A DNA stretch of 64,000 bases from Pseudomonas asturiensis (GCF_900143095.1 NZ_FRDA01000014.1:93410-157409), one strand, 5' to 3'; counted from the stretch's first letter, positions 9,684 to 19,104 are shown. A program made the numbers and translations. The notes: generated by a model from the letters alone, not told the origin.

Positions 9684-10247
9684 TCAGTTGACGCGCTTGG
9701 CGGACTTGATCAGGATCGGGTCGTTTGGCACGTTCTGCATGCCTTTCTGGTTGCCGGTCTTTACGTTGACGATCTGGTCGACCACGTCCATGCCCTTGAC
9801 TACCTTGCCGAACACTGCGTAACCGTAGTCGCGGACGCCGTTATCGAGCATGGCATTGTCATTGGTATTGATGAAGAACTGGCTGGTGGCCGAATTCACG
9901 TCTGATGTACGTGCCATGGCGATGGTGCCACGCACGTTATGCAGTCCGTTCTGGGCTTCGTTCTTGATCGGGTTGTTGGCCTTCTTCTGGGCCATTTGCG
10001 GAGTAAAACCCCCACCCTGAATCATGAACCCCGGAATCACACGGTGAAAAATGGTGTTGGTGTAGAAGCCGCTGTCGACATAGCTCAGGAAGTTCTGGGT
10101 GCTGATCGGTGCCTTGGCGTCCGCCAGTTCGATTTCAATCTCACCGAAGCTGGTGTTGAGCACGACGTGAGTCGGCTTGTCCGGGGCGGCCATCAGTTGG
10201 GCGGCGAACAGCACGGAGCAGGCGGCGAGGGCGATTTTTTTCAGCAT
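9684..10247 (-). CDS. ppiA: Periplasmic peptidyl-prolyl cis-trans isomerase A (cyclophilin)
   Basis: 187 residues, the length of P. aeruginosa PpiA (PA3227). A signal peptide (MLKKIALAACSVLFAAQLMA) is followed by a cyclophilin domain with FHRVIPGFMIQGG, the GTIAMART strand and SQFFINTNDN. It catalyses proline isomerisation during folding of exported proteins in the periplasm. The frame is open upstream to 10457, but the start at 10247 is supported by the signal peptide and by an AAGGAC ribosome site. The neighbouring order (ABC exporter, ppiA, hydrolase, LysR) is conserved in Pseudomonas. Confidence 0.96.
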   Translation of the reverse strand: MLKKIALAACSVLFAAQLMAAPDKPTHVVLNTSFGEIEIELADAKAPISTQNFLSYVDSGFYTNTIFHRVIPGFMIQGGGFTPQMAQKKANNPIKNEAQNGLHNVRGTIAMARTSDVNSATSQFFINTNDNAMLDNGVRDYGYAVFGKVVKGMDVVDQIVNVKTGNQKGMQNVPNDPILIKSAKRVN

Positions 10248-10350
10248 GAGCAACAGGTCCTTCAATAGAGATATCGACTGTGGCCGGCAAGGTAACCACG
10301 TTTGGCTTTTTTTGCCCAGCGTGATCAAGAGGTGTATGCGGTTGCGTTTT

Positions 10351-11139
10351 TCAGACCCCGGTGCTGGCGATGAATTCCAGCAACGTGCGATTGAACTGTT
10401 CGGGCTGGTCCAGAGGCGTCGCATGCCGTGAGTCCTCGATGACCACCAGTCGGGCATTGGCGATGCGCTTTACATACGCTTGCTTGAGCGAAACCTTGGT
10501 GTAATCGTGATCGGCGGCAATGATCAGGGTCGGGCAGGTGATGCGCGCCAGTTTGTGCTCCACACCCCAGCCAACGATGGCGTCGAAGCTGGCCAGATAG
10601 GCTCGCTTGTCGTTGCGGCCCCAGCGCTCGGCCATCTTGCGCCGCAACTCGGCCTGCTCCGGTTTGGGAAACAGCAGCTTGCCCAGTGCTTTGCCCATGG
10701 CCTCCATGCTGACCAGGCGGGCCAGTGTCCAGCGCCTGGCCCATTGCCAGAGATCACCCGGGGTTCTGACCTTGACCTGCGGTGCGCTGTTGACGATGCA
10801 CAGGCTCTTGAGCAGATGCGGATGATCGACCGCCAGTTGAAAGCCGATCATCCCGCCCATCGACAGACCCACCACATGCACAGGCCCCAGGCGCAGGTGC
10901 TCGATCAGCGCTTCGACGTCTGCACTCATGCCCTGAATGCTGTAGCGCTCGTGAGGCTTGTCCGAACGGCCATGGCCGCGCATGTCCATGGCGATGACGC
11001 GGTAGTGCCGGGCCAGCGCCGGGATCTGGTATTCCCAGTCCTGACAGCTCGAGCCCAGACCGTGCAGCAGCAGGACGGGGTCGCCCTGACCGTACTCTTC
11101 GTAGTGCAGCGAACAGTCGTCATGCTCGAAGAACGCCAT
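10351..11139 (-). CDS. Alpha/beta-fold hydrolase
   Basis: 262 residues with the oxyanion motif HGLGSS near the N-terminus, the nucleophile elbow GLSMGG, an acidic residue in IIAADHDY and a C-terminal His in EDSRHATPL. The triad Ser-Asp-His is therefore complete. It is cytoplasmic, with no signal peptide. It resembles the PA3226 hydrolase and 3-oxoadipate enol-lactonase-like enzymes, but the substrate is not predictable. It starts just downstream of the LysR gene on the same strand (14-base gap), so the two are probably cotranscribed. Confidence 0.9.
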   Translation of the reverse strand: MAFFEHDDCSLHYEEYGQGDPVLLLHGLGSSCQDWEYQIPALARHYRVIAMDMRGHGRSDKPHERYSIQGMSADVEALIEHLRLGPVHVVGLSMGGMIGFQLAVDHPHLLKSLCIVNSAPQVKVRTPGDLWQWARRWTLARLVSMEAMGKALGKLLFPKPEQAELRRKMAERWGRNDKRAYLASFDAIVGWGVEHKLARITCPTLIIAADHDYTKVSLKQAYVKRIANARLVVIEDSRHATPLDQPEQFNRTLLEFIASTGV

Positions 11140-11153
11140 GTGCCTACTCCATG

Positions 11154-12077
11154 TCAGGCTTGTTGAGGGGCTGCAAAGGCCGCTGTCAGCGGCGCGGTGT
11201 CGAAGGTGCGGATCAGGTCGATCAGGATCTGCGTCGCCGGGCCCAGCGGTTTGTCTTTACTGGAGTAAAGATAGAACGAAGGATTGCGACTGCCACCCCG
11301 GTCCAGCGGCAACACCTTGAGCACGCCCTCCTTGAGCTCGCGCTCAATCAGGTGCCGAGGCAACCAGGCGAAGCCCAGGCCGCTGCTGACAAAGGTCGCC
11401 GCCGTGGCGAGGCTGCTGACGGTCCAGCGCTGTTCTGCGCCCAGCCAGCCAACGTCACGAGGTTGCTGGCGGCCTGAGTCACGAATCACCACCTGCAGCT
11501 GGCTTTCCAGGTCCTGAAAGGTCAGTTCACGATTGGCTTGATGCAAGGAGTGTTCGGGGTGGGCGACGGCCACGAACTCGACGGCGCTCATCTCGGCGCC
11601 CAGATAGCCCGGAATACTCAGCCCGCTGATGGCCAGGTCCGCTACGCCTTCAAGCAATACTTCCTCGACACCTGACAGCACTTCCTCGCGCAAACGCACC
11701 CGGCAGCCGCGGCTCTGGGGAATGAACGCCGTCAGCGCTCGCACCAGACGTGCCGACGGGTAGGCCGCATCAATGACCAGTCGCACCTCGGCCTCCCACC
11801 CCTGCTCCATGTGGTGGGCGAGGTCTTCAAGCTGGCTGGCCTGCTTGACGAGCTGGCGCGAGCGACGCAGCAGAACACCGCCTGCTTCGGTCAACACTGC
11901 CTTGCGGCCATCGATACGCAGCAGCGGAACGCCGAGTTGATCCTGCATACGGGCTACGGTGTAGCTGACCGATGACTGTGAGCGGTGCAAGGCCTCGGCG
12001 GCCTGGGCAAAACCACCGTGATCGACCACGGCCTGCAAGGTGCGCCATTGGTCGAGCGTCACGCGGGGCGCTTTCAT
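11154..12077 (-). CDS. LysR-family transcriptional regulator
   Basis: 307 residues. The N-terminal winged HTH spans about residues 5-65 (TLQAVVDHGGFAQAAEALHRSQSSVSYTV) and is followed by a periplasmic-binding-protein-like effector domain. It corresponds in position to PA3225. It is divergent from the small exported protein at 12145, with only 67 bases between the two starts, and lies upstream of the hydrolase. Either could be its target. The effector is unknown. Confidence 0.92.
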   Translation of the reverse strand: MKAPRVTLDQWRTLQAVVDHGGFAQAAEALHRSQSSVSYTVARMQDQLGVPLLRIDGRKAVLTEAGGVLLRRSRQLVKQASQLEDLAHHMEQGWEAEVRLVIDAAYPSARLVRALTAFIPQSRGCRVRLREEVLSGVEEVLLEGVADLAISGLSIPGYLGAEMSAVEFVAVAHPEHSLHQANRELTFQDLESQLQVVIRDSGRQQPRDVGWLGAEQRWTVSSLATAATFVSSGLGFAWLPRHLIERELKEGVLKVLPLDRGGSRNPSFYLYSSKDKPLGPATQILIDLIRTFDTAPLTAAFAAPQQA

Positions 12078-12144
12078 GCTGTAATTCCTCTTCTCTTTGC
12101 TGTCCGTTGTTCTACTCTGACAATCCCGTTCCGGAGACTGCCCA

Positions 12145-12459
12145 ATGAAACGAGTGTGCTGTGTGTTGCTGGCCTTGTTGCCGTTGACGGCCGTTGCCTA
12201 CCCCATTGAAGTGGAAAAGCAGTATCAGGGCGTCAAGATCGATTACGTGACTCACGACGTCGATCAAGACATAGGTTCCATCGCCGTGAGCAACTTCGGA
12301 GACGTGGACGCCAAGTGTGCGGTCGTGTTCGCCAACGGTCCCGAAGCGCCCCGCACCCGACGTGTCCAGGTTGGTGCAGGCAAGAGCGTGAACGTGACGG
12401 CCAGGTTTACACGCAGCATCATCAAGCTGCGTATCAAGCTGGATTGCCAGCCTGCATGA
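12145..12459 (+). CDS. Small exported protein (PA3224-like)
   Basis: 104 residues with a clear signal peptide (MKRVCCVLLALLPLTAVA, cleavage near AYP) and a mature domain rich in beta-strand with two cysteines (KCAVVF and LDCQPA) that could form a disulfide. It occupies the PA3224 position between the LysR regulator and the azoreductase. No enzymatic motif is recognisable; a periplasmic location is inferred. Confidence 0.8.
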   Translation: MKRVCCVLLALLPLTAVAYPIEVEKQYQGVKIDYVTHDVDQDIGSIAVSNFGDVDAKCAVVFANGPEAPRTRRVQVGAGKSVNVTARFTRSIIKLRIKLDCQPA

Positions 12460-12600
12460 GTTCAGGGAGAGTAGAGCGCCGTCCTGCATAAAACAAATTC
12501 TTAGATGGATTGAAGCAGGTTTTTGCGCTTTTTCATCGATAAGGTCACGTTTAGCCTGTGCTCCATAGAACATACCCACCTCGTTCAATGGAGCTTCGTC

Positions 12601-13200
12601 ATGTCCCGCGTACTCGTCATCGAAAGCAGTGCCCGCCAGGAGGATTCAGTCTCGCGTCAGCTGACGCAGCAGTTTCTCAGCCAGTGGCAAGCCGCACACC
12701 CCAATGATGAGGTCACTGTGCGCGATCTGGCGATCAATCCCGTGCCGCATCTGGATGCCACCTTGTTGGGCGGCTGGATGAAACCCGCTGAACAGCGCAG
12801 CGAAACCGAACAGGCGGCGCTGGAACGCTCCAATACCCTGACCGATGAAGTGATTGCCGCTGATGTGCTGGTGCTCGCCGCGCCGATGTACAACTTCGCG
12901 ATCCCCAGCACCCTCAAGGCCTGGTTCGACCATGTGCTGCGCGCTGGCGTGACCTTCAAGTACACCGAAACCGGTCCGCAAGGTCTGCTGACGGGCAAGC
13001 GTGCTTTCGTGCTCACCGCTCGCGGCGGCATCTACACCGGTAGCAGCCTGGACCATCAGGAACCCTACGTGCGTCAGGTGCTCGGTTTTATTGGTATCCA
13101 CGACGTCACTTTCATTCATGCCGAGGGCCTGAACATGGGTGGCGATTTTGTGGAAAAAGGCATGAATCAGGCGCTGGCGAAACTGGCCCAGGTGGCCTGA
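12601..13200 (+). CDS. azoR: FMN-dependent NADH-azoreductase
   Basis: 199-residue flavodoxin-like quinone/azo reductase (AcpD/AzoR family), matching P. aeruginosa PA3223 (azoR3) in position and length. The family signatures PMYNFAIPSTLKAWFDHV and LTARGG are visible. These enzymes reduce quinones and azo compounds by two-electron transfer from NAD(P)H through bound FMN. ATG 12601 is preceded by TGGAGC; the in-frame extension to 12523 is rejected because the conserved protein begins with MSRVLVIESS. The 140-base gap upstream is AT-rich and probably holds its own promoter. Confidence 0.94.
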   Translation: MSRVLVIESSARQEDSVSRQLTQQFLSQWQAAHPNDEVTVRDLAINPVPHLDATLLGGWMKPAEQRSETEQAALERSNTLTDEVIAADVLVLAAPMYNFAIPSTLKAWFDHVLRAGVTFKYTETGPQGLLTGKRAFVLTARGGIYTGSSLDHQEPYVRQVLGFIGIHDVTFIHAEGLNMGGDFVEKGMNQALAKLAQVA

Positions 13201-13333
13201 CCCTTTTTCGTGAGCCTACTCCCGGCTATCCAGCACAATACGACTTGCTCAATAGAAGCGGCTTTTGTTGGGGGCGGGCTTGCTCGCGAAAGCCATGGTT
13301 CGGACGCTAGTGTGTCAGCGGATGCGCGTGCCT

Positions 13334-13393
13334 CTTCGCGGACAAGTCCGCTCCCACGAGGCGAACGTCGTGGGAGCGGACTTGTCCGCGAAG
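13334..13393. repeat. Perfect 26-bp inverted repeat (second REP type)
   Basis: The arms at 13334-13359 and 13368-13393 are exact reverse complements around an 8-base spacer, with core cttcgcggacaagtccgc. This is a different REP family from the ggcggcttgccggcgatg type. It lies between convergent azoR and psmE, where a 26-bp hairpin would end transcription or protect mRNA 3' ends from both sides. A diverged third type (gcgggcttgctcgcgaa) lies just upstream, around 13271-13290. Confidence 0.85.
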
Positions 13394-13451
13394 GTGTAGG
13401 CAGATTCATTGCCCTGGATCAGGCCCCTGAACAAGCGGGCCGTTGCTCCGG

Positions 13452-16400
13452 TCAGGCGATGATGTCCGACGCTTGCAGGCCCTGCACCCCTGTCAGCTGG
13501 ATTTCGAAGTCTGCGTCGATATCGTCGTCGATGTTGCCGTAGAGCACGCCATCGGCGAAGCGAAGCTCGCCGGTATTGTTGGCGCTGAACGCAGCGTTGC
13601 CGATAAATACAAACGCATCCCTTGCATCGGTCGACGGACGAGCGTCAATGGCGGAGAACTCCAGCGTGTCGCCCTCGACGGTCTTGAAGCCCTTGATGAT
13701 GTCACGCAGGTCGCCCAGCCCCATCTCGGTGGGTGCGGTGAACACATACCGGTCGGCACCCGTGCCCCCGATCAGCGTGTCGGCGCCTGAACCCCCTGTC
13801 AGCACATCGTCACCTGCGCCACCGGACAAGGTGTCGTTGCCATCACCGCCTTGCAGGACATTGGCGTTCTTGTTGCCGGTCAGCGCGTCGGCAAACCGGC
13901 TTCCGGTCAGGTTTTCCGTGAACTTGAGGGTGTCCAGCCCCGAGCCGCCAGTGGCTTGCTGTGCACTGGTGTTCAACGCCACTGTGACCCCTGCGCTGGC
14001 AAACTGATAGGACACCGTGTCGTTGCCATCGCGACCATCGAGCACGTTGTCGCCAGCGCTGGCATACAGCACGTTATCCAGCGCGTTGCCGATGGCGTTG
14101 GCCGCGCCACTGCCGGTCATCACAAGGTTTTCCAGGTGTGCGCCCAGGGTGTAGCTCGACAAGGCGCTGTACACCGTGTCCGTACCACCGGTGCGCGCAT
14201 CGGCATTGGTCTCGACCACGCGATCGGCTGCGTCGTCCACGTAATAACTGTCTGATCCGTCGCCGCCAGTGAGCAAGTCAACGCCAGCCCCGCCGTCCAG
14301 TACGTTATTGGAGGCATTGCCGGTGATCACGTTCTTCAGCGCATTGCCGGTGCCGTTGATGGCCGAAACGCCGGTGAGCATCAGGTTCTCTGTGTTCGCT
14401 CCCAGCGTCCAGGTGACCGATGCCAGTACGGTGTCGATTTGCGATGGCGAGTCGTTGCTCTCGGTCACGGTGTCCAGGGCGTTGTCGACCACGTAGATAT
14501 CGTTGCCGTCGCCGCCCGTCATGTCGTCCGCACCCTGATCGCCATCGAGCCGGTCATTGCCGGTGCCGCCGACCAGCGTGTCGTCATCGGCGGTGCCAAA
14601 AATGTTGCCACCCTCGTTCTGGCCACCGTCGACGATATCGGCCGGGTCGTTGTTATCGCTGGCATCGCCTCTGAAACCCTTGTCATCGGCGATGAAGTCG
14701 GCCAGGCGTTGGCCCACGATCTCTGCGGATTCTTCATGCAGGTGCCAGACGTCGTCGGGGTAGACCAGCGGATTGACTTCATAACGCAAGGGCAGGTCGG
14801 TGTAGTCCACGGCCAGCTTGACGTCGGTGCGCTCGGTGGCGATGGCTTCCTGCACGCTTCGCACATACCCGGCACCTTCAACGATGGCGTCGATCTTTTC
14901 ATCGGTGTAGCCCCGCGCCTTGGCAGCGTCGCTCTGATAGTGGCCGGTCTCCATCAGGTACACCGTGAAGTCGCCGATCTGCGCGTGCAGGTAATCGAAT
15001 ACTTTCAGGGTTGAGGCCTTGTAGAGATCGGCGGCCGCCTGTTTGTCGGTGGCGCGGGCGATCTCCTGCGCAGCTTCCTCGCCCTGACCCCAGATAATAC
15101 CGGTGGTCACCTTGTCGATGGCGGTCAACGACGCCAGTTGCGTCTTGAGCAACTCGGTGGCGCGCAGCAAGGCCTGACCGGGCTGGTCGGTGTCGGTCAG
15201 CCACCAGGACACTCGCTGTTCTTCCAGGCTGCCGGTCGAATAGCCCACCACCGTGCTGCCCCCTACAGCCAGGTCAATGCCATCGCCGTTGGCATCGGTG
15301 AACTGGCTGCGCACGTCGTAATCGGTGTACTTCGTCAGGTCCTTGACCATCTCCGAGGTGCCGGACTGGTTGTCGTCTTCGGTCATGCGCAGCAGCCGGG
15401 CGTTGGATTGGCCCAGCGTCGGCAGGTAGAGAATCTCCTGCGGCGCACGCTGGCCAAATACAAAGTCTGCGTCCGTCAGGGTGTCGAGCAGATTACCGCT
15501 CAGGGCGATTTCGAAGCGGTTGCCGTCGGCGTCAGGTGTGGCGGACTTGATGTAGGTCTTGTCACCTGTTTCGTTGAGCGTCATGTACAGCGTGTGGTTT
15601 TCGCCGTTGCCCAGGCCCAGAAAGCCCAGTGCGGAGACGTCGATCCGGTCCTGGCCGGGTGTGAAGTCATAGATCGTATCAGTGGCAGTCAGGCCGCCCG
15701 CGTCATAGTCTCGGTAGCTGTCGGCGAGGGTGCTGTAGATGAACGTGTCGTCGCCATCACCGCCATACAGCGCATCGCGACCCAGCCCACCGTTAATGGC
15801 GTCGGCACCTGTATCGCCGCGTACCGTGTCGTCACCGCCCAGGCCCAGGATCGTGTCATCTCCTTCGGTGCCGTACAGCGACTCGGCGGTGTCGGTGCCG
15901 GTCAGGATCCCCGGGGTGACGTTGCCCACGTTTATGGCGAAGCTGTCGGTCACGGATGCGCCCGTCGCGTCGCTGGCGGTCAGCAATACCGAGTAGAGGC
16001 CCGATGCCGTGCCGCCCGGTGTGCCGCTGAAGGTCAGCGTCTTGCTGTCGAACTTCAGCCAGTCGGGCAGGGCGCTGTTGTCGGCCAGGGTTGCGCTGTA
16101 AGTCAGCGTGTCGCTGTCCGGGTCGCTGAAGCTGCCCGGCTGAACGGTGTAGGAAAACGCTTTGAGTTCGCTGACGCTTTGGTCCATCAACGGTGTATTC
16201 AGCGTGGGGGCCTGATTGGCCGAGGAAACGGTAGAAAAGATGAAGTTGGAGGCGCTCAATTTATCGAGCAGATTGCCTTGCAGGGCGATCTCGAAGCGAT
16301 TGCCGGTGCTATCGACGGCCTCGGTCTTGATATAGGTCTTGGTGCCGTCGCCATTCAAAGACAGGTAGAGAGTCTGCCCGCTGCCATCGCCCAGCCCGCG

Positions 16401-18284
16401 CACGCCGATGCCGGACAGGTCAATGCGGTCTTCGGCCACGTTGAAGTCAGTGAGGGTATCGCTCTGTTTGGGACCGCTGGCGTTGTAATTGCGGTAACTG
16501 TCCAGTCGCGAGGTGTAGACGAACACATCAGCCCCGGCACCGCCGGTCAGTGTGTCGGCATCGGCCCCGCCCGTGATCGTGTCGGCGCCTGCACCGCCGT
16601 CAATACGGTCCGCGCCCGCATTGCCGTTGATCACATCGTTGCTGCCGGTGCCGGTCAACGTATCGCCACCTGACGTCCCCTCGATCACATGCTGGAAGAT
16701 GAAGTGGCTGGCGTTCAGCGTGTCCTTCAGGTTGCCGCTCAGGCCGAGTTCGAATCGGTTGCCACTGGCGTCGGCGTCGAGTGACTTGATGTAGGTGCGG
16801 TCCGTGGAGGCGTTGTAGCTGATGTTCAGTGTTCCGTTCTTGCCGCTGCCCAGGCCGCTGAAGCCCAGGTTCGCCAGGTCGATACGGTCCTGGCTGATGT
16901 CGAAATCGGTCAACAGGTCGACCGAACTGCTGCTGGCGGTGCGGTAGCTGTCGGTCGGTGCATCGAAGCGGAACGTGTCCGCGCCTGCGCCACCGCTGAG
17001 TTTGTCGGCCCCGGCACCGCCGACGAGGATGTCATCGCCCGCGCCACCGTTGAGGGTGTCCTTGCCGTCCAGGCCGAAGATCAGTTCGTTTGCCGCGCCG
17101 CCATTGAGGGTGTCGTTGGCCGCGGTGCCTTGTACGGTGACGAGCGGGAAGTCATCGCCTGCGAAGCTGCCATCGCCATAGATGAGGGTCAGGCCTTTGC
17201 TGGTGTGGCTGATGGTATTGCCCACCACGCTGTTGCGGTCGGTGCCGTCTTCGTTGCGCTCGGCAACGCCATAAGTGGACTGATCGCTGCCGGTGATCAG
17301 GTTGCCACGGATCAGGTTGTCGCTGCCGTTGAAGTACTTGCCGGATACGCCCGATCTGTCGTCGTAGGACTGGATGATGATCTCCGGCACCGCCGCGCCG
17401 AGGGCATTGTTGGTCAAGGTGTTGTCAACGATGTCCACCCCGGAACTGCCATAGATGCGCACGCCTGCGCTGGCGTTGTCGTGGATGTTCACGCCGCTCA
17501 CTGAGACCTGGCTGGACAGCTTGATCAGTACACCTTCGGCTCCGTTGTCGTAGACCGCGCCGCCAGTGATGGTGATGTTGGCGGGCGACGCAATGTTCTC
17601 GCTGCCACGCTGCACGACGATGCCGGTGCTGCCGTTGCCGTACGACACGTTGTTGCTCAGGGTGAAGTCGTGGGTGCTGGTCACCACGTTGAAACCGTGA
17701 CGGTCGTTGTTAAAGGCCACGTTGTTTTCGAACACGCTGTCGCTCAGGTAGTCGGCGACGAAACCGTCCAGGCCGTTACCGTGGGACACGCTGTTCTTGA
17801 TCACCATGTTCACGGTCTGCTCGTGCGGATCGAAACCGTATCCCGAGCAATCCTTGATCTCGACACGGTCGAGCGTGACGTTGGAATCCTTGCCGGTCGA
17901 TCCCGGAATGTAGCCGTTGAACCAGCCATCCACCTTGCCGGTGGTGGCGTCACGATTGCCATCCAGGGTCAGATTGTTCATGCCAAAGTCGTGGGTCTCC
18001 TCGCCATAAGCCGAACGCACGATGCCGGTAACCTTGGTATCGGAGCCATCGGCCAGCTTGATGGTGGTCTCGCCCATGCCCGCGCCAGATAAGGTGACGT
18101 TGCTTTTCAACATCAGGCAACCGTCGGAAGGTTCTTCGCCACCCGAGACGATATACGTCCCGGCGGCCATTACCACCTCGCCGCCTCCGGCTGCCGCTGC
18201 CGCATCGATAGCGGCCTGAAGTGCTGCTGTATCGTCCGTGATGCCGTCGCCCAAAGCTCCATAGTCTTTTGCATTGAATATCAT
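13452..18284 (-). CDS. psmE: Bifunctional mannuronan C5-epimerase / alginate O-acetylhydrolase (PsmE type)
   Basis: 1,610-residue modular secreted enzyme. Residues 1 to about 380 form a right-handed beta-helix A module whose Lys117, Tyr149, Asp152, His154 and Asp178 fall exactly on the AlgE4 catalytic numbering. RTX-containing R modules follow at about 381-531, 532-690 and 793-943, with a cadherin-like domain at about 690-792. A SGNH hydrolase domain spans about 950-1198, with Ser960 in GQSN, Glu1069 in GQGE and Asp1178/His1181 in a DxxH block. A further RTX region runs to the end. It converts mannuronate to guluronate in polymeric alginate and removes acetyl groups that block epimerisation, as described for PsmE of P. 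syringae. There is no Sec signal; RTX repeats and a C-terminal signal imply type I secretion. The start at 18284 fits AlgE numbering; the extension to 18329 does not. Confidence 0.95.
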   Translation of the reverse strand: MIFNAKDYGALGDGITDDTAALQAAIDAAAAAGGGEVVMAAGTYIVSGGEEPSDGCLMLKSNVTLSGAGMGETTIKLADGSDTKVTGIVRSAYGEETHDFGMNNLTLDGNRDATTGKVDGWFNGYIPGSTGKDSNVTLDRVEIKDCSGYGFDPHEQTVNMVIKNSVSHGNGLDGFVADYLSDSVFENNVAFNNDRHGFNVVTSTHDFTLSNNVSYGNGSTGIVVQRGSENIASPANITITGGAVYDNGAEGVLIKLSSQVSVSGVNIHDNASAGVRIYGSSGVDIVDNTLTNNALGAAVPEIIIQSYDDRSGVSGKYFNGSDNLIRGNLITGSDQSTYGVAERNEDGTDRNSVVGNTISHTSKGLTLIYGDGSFAGDDFPLVTVQGTAANDTLNGGAANELIFGLDGKDTLNGGAGDDILVGGAGADKLSGGAGADTFRFDAPTDSYRTASSSSVDLLTDFDISQDRIDLANLGFSGLGSGKNGTLNISYNASTDRTYIKSLDADASGNRFELGLSGNLKDTLNASHFIFQHVIEGTSGGDTLTGTGSNDVINGNAGADRIDGGAGADTITGGADADTLTGGAGADVFVYTSRLDSYRNYNASGPKQSDTLTDFNVAEDRIDLSGIGVRGLGDGSGQTLYLSLNGDGTKTYIKTEAVDSTGNRFEIALQGNLLDKLSASNFIFSTVSSANQAPTLNTPLMDQSVSELKAFSYTVQPGSFSDPDSDTLTYSATLADNSALPDWLKFDSKTLTFSGTPGGTASGLYSVLLTASDATGASVTDSFAINVGNVTPGILTGTDTAESLYGTEGDDTILGLGGDDTVRGDTGADAINGGLGRDALYGGDGDDTFIYSTLADSYRDYDAGGLTATDTIYDFTPGQDRIDVSALGFLGLGNGENHTLYMTLNETGDKTYIKSATPDADGNRFEIALSGNLLDTLTDADFVFGQRAPQEILYLPTLGQSNARLLRMTEDDNQSGTSEMVKDLTKYTDYDVRSQFTDANGDGIDLAVGGSTVVGYSTGSLEEQRVSWWLTDTDQPGQALLRATELLKTQLASLTAIDKVTTGIIWGQGEEAAQEIARATDKQAAADLYKASTLKVFDYLHAQIGDFTVYLMETGHYQSDAAKARGYTDEKIDAIVEGAGYVRSVQEAIATERTDVKLAVDYTDLPLRYEVNPLVYPDDVWHLHEESAEIVGQRLADFIADDKGFRGDASDNNDPADIVDGGQNEGGNIFGTADDDTLVGGTGNDRLDGDQGADDMTGGDGNDIYVVDNALDTVTESNDSPSQIDTVLASVTWTLGANTENLMLTGVSAINGTGNALKNVITGNASNNVLDGGAGVDLLTGGDGSDSYYVDDAADRVVETNADARTGGTDTVYSALSSYTLGAHLENLVMTGSGAANAIGNALDNVLYASAGDNVLDGRDGNDTVSYQFASAGVTVALNTSAQQATGGSGLDTLKFTENLTGSRFADALTGNKNANVLQGGDGNDTLSGGAGDDVLTGGSGADTLIGGTGADRYVFTAPTEMGLGDLRDIIKGFKTVEGDTLEFSAIDARPSTDARDAFVFIGNAAFSANNTGELRFADGVLYGNIDDDIDADFEIQLTGVQGLQASDIIA

Positions 18285-18531
18285 GGTGTTACTCCGGGCG
18301 ACGAAGATTTTAGGTAATGAAGTCAACATTGCAGCGCCCGAAGATGAGACCCTTAATATGAGGAAAGTTGCGCGATATCAGGTGTATTTTCGGCGAAATA
18401 GACGCCATCAGCGTCAATAGAGTGACTGTCGTATTTATGACGGGCGATGTGTGGGGCGCCGACAGGTTGGCGTCAAAAACCGGGTGCGGCTGCTATTGTC
18501 CAACCCGTCGAATCCAACTTCAGGAGCATCC
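18285..18531. promoter_or_regulatory. Divergent promoter region of psmE and the DUF1349 gene
   Basis: 247 bases between divergent starts. On the psmE strand, at about 18343-18369, CAACTT and TCTCA are separated by 15 bases. This resembles the AlgU (sigma-22) consensus GAACTT-N16/17-TCtgA, but the spacing is one base short and the first base differs, so it is only suggestive. AlgU control would make sense for an alginate-modifying enzyme. On the plus strand a TTCAGGAGC ribosome site precedes the ATG at 18532. Confidence 0.35.
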
Positions 18532-19104
18532 ATGTTCGAACAAGGCCGCTGGCTCAATGAACCCGGGCGATGGGAGGTCTGCAATAACCGCCTCAGCATC
18601 ACGACAGACGCTGCGACCGATTTCTGGCAGCAGACCCATTACGGCTTCTGCCGCGACACCGGTCATTTTCTCGGCGTGCCCGTCAACGGCGCTTTCACGG
18701 CTCAAGTCCATGTGCAGGGTAATTTCAAAACGCTGTACGACCAGGCGGGGCTGATGGTCCGTGTCGACGAGCGCAACTGGATGAAAACCGGCGTCGAAGT
18801 CAGCGACGGCGCGCTTATGCTGGGCAGCGTGCTGACCCGTGATCAGTCGGACTGGGCCACCGGATCGTTCGACGAGTCTGCGTCGGGGCTTTGGCTGCGT
18901 GTGACAGTGGCCGGGGGCGTGATGCGGATTCAGCACTCAGTGGACGGCCTGCGCTGGCCTCTGTTGCGCCTGGCACCCTTCCCCATGGGAGAGTGTCAGG
19001 TTGGGCCGATGTGTTGCAGCCCGGAACGGGGCGGGCTGGAGGTGGTGTTTTCCAGGTTTGAAGTGGGGCCTGCATTGGGCAAGGAGCTGCATGACCTGAC
19101 GTAA
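18532..19104 (+). CDS. DUF1349 family protein (concanavalin-like fold)
   Basis: 190 residues matching the DUF1349 / YesU-like family: an early GRWLNEP, the DQAGLMVRVDERNWMKTGVE core, and a C-terminal GPMCCSPERGGLEVVFSRFEVG strand pair. The fold is a beta-jelly-roll found in carbohydrate-binding and glycosidase-associated proteins, but single-domain bacterial members have no proven activity. No signal peptide is present. ATG 18532 has a good ribosome site (CAGGAGC). Being divergent from the alginate-modifying psmE is suggestive but not proof of a link. Confidence 0.85.
   Translation: MFEQGRWLNEPGRWEVCNNRLSITTDAATDFWQQTHYGFCRDTGHFLGVPVNGAFTAQVHVQGNFKTLYDQAGLMVRVDERNWMKTGVEVSDGALMLGSVLTRDQSDWATGSFDESASGLWLRVTVAGGVMRIQHSVDGLRWPLLRLAPFPMGECQVGPMCCSPERGGLEVVFSRFEVGPALGKELHDLT

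Noticed and set aside
15138..16673. 1.5-kb open frame opposite psmE
   Set aside because: Its repetitive Val/Gly/Gln pattern follows the RTX repeats of psmE on the other strand, and no start signal is present.
13800..17110. DNA tandem repeats within psmE
   Set aside because: The repeats are at protein level (RTX nonapeptides GGxGxDxLx) inside an intact gene and need no separate explanation.
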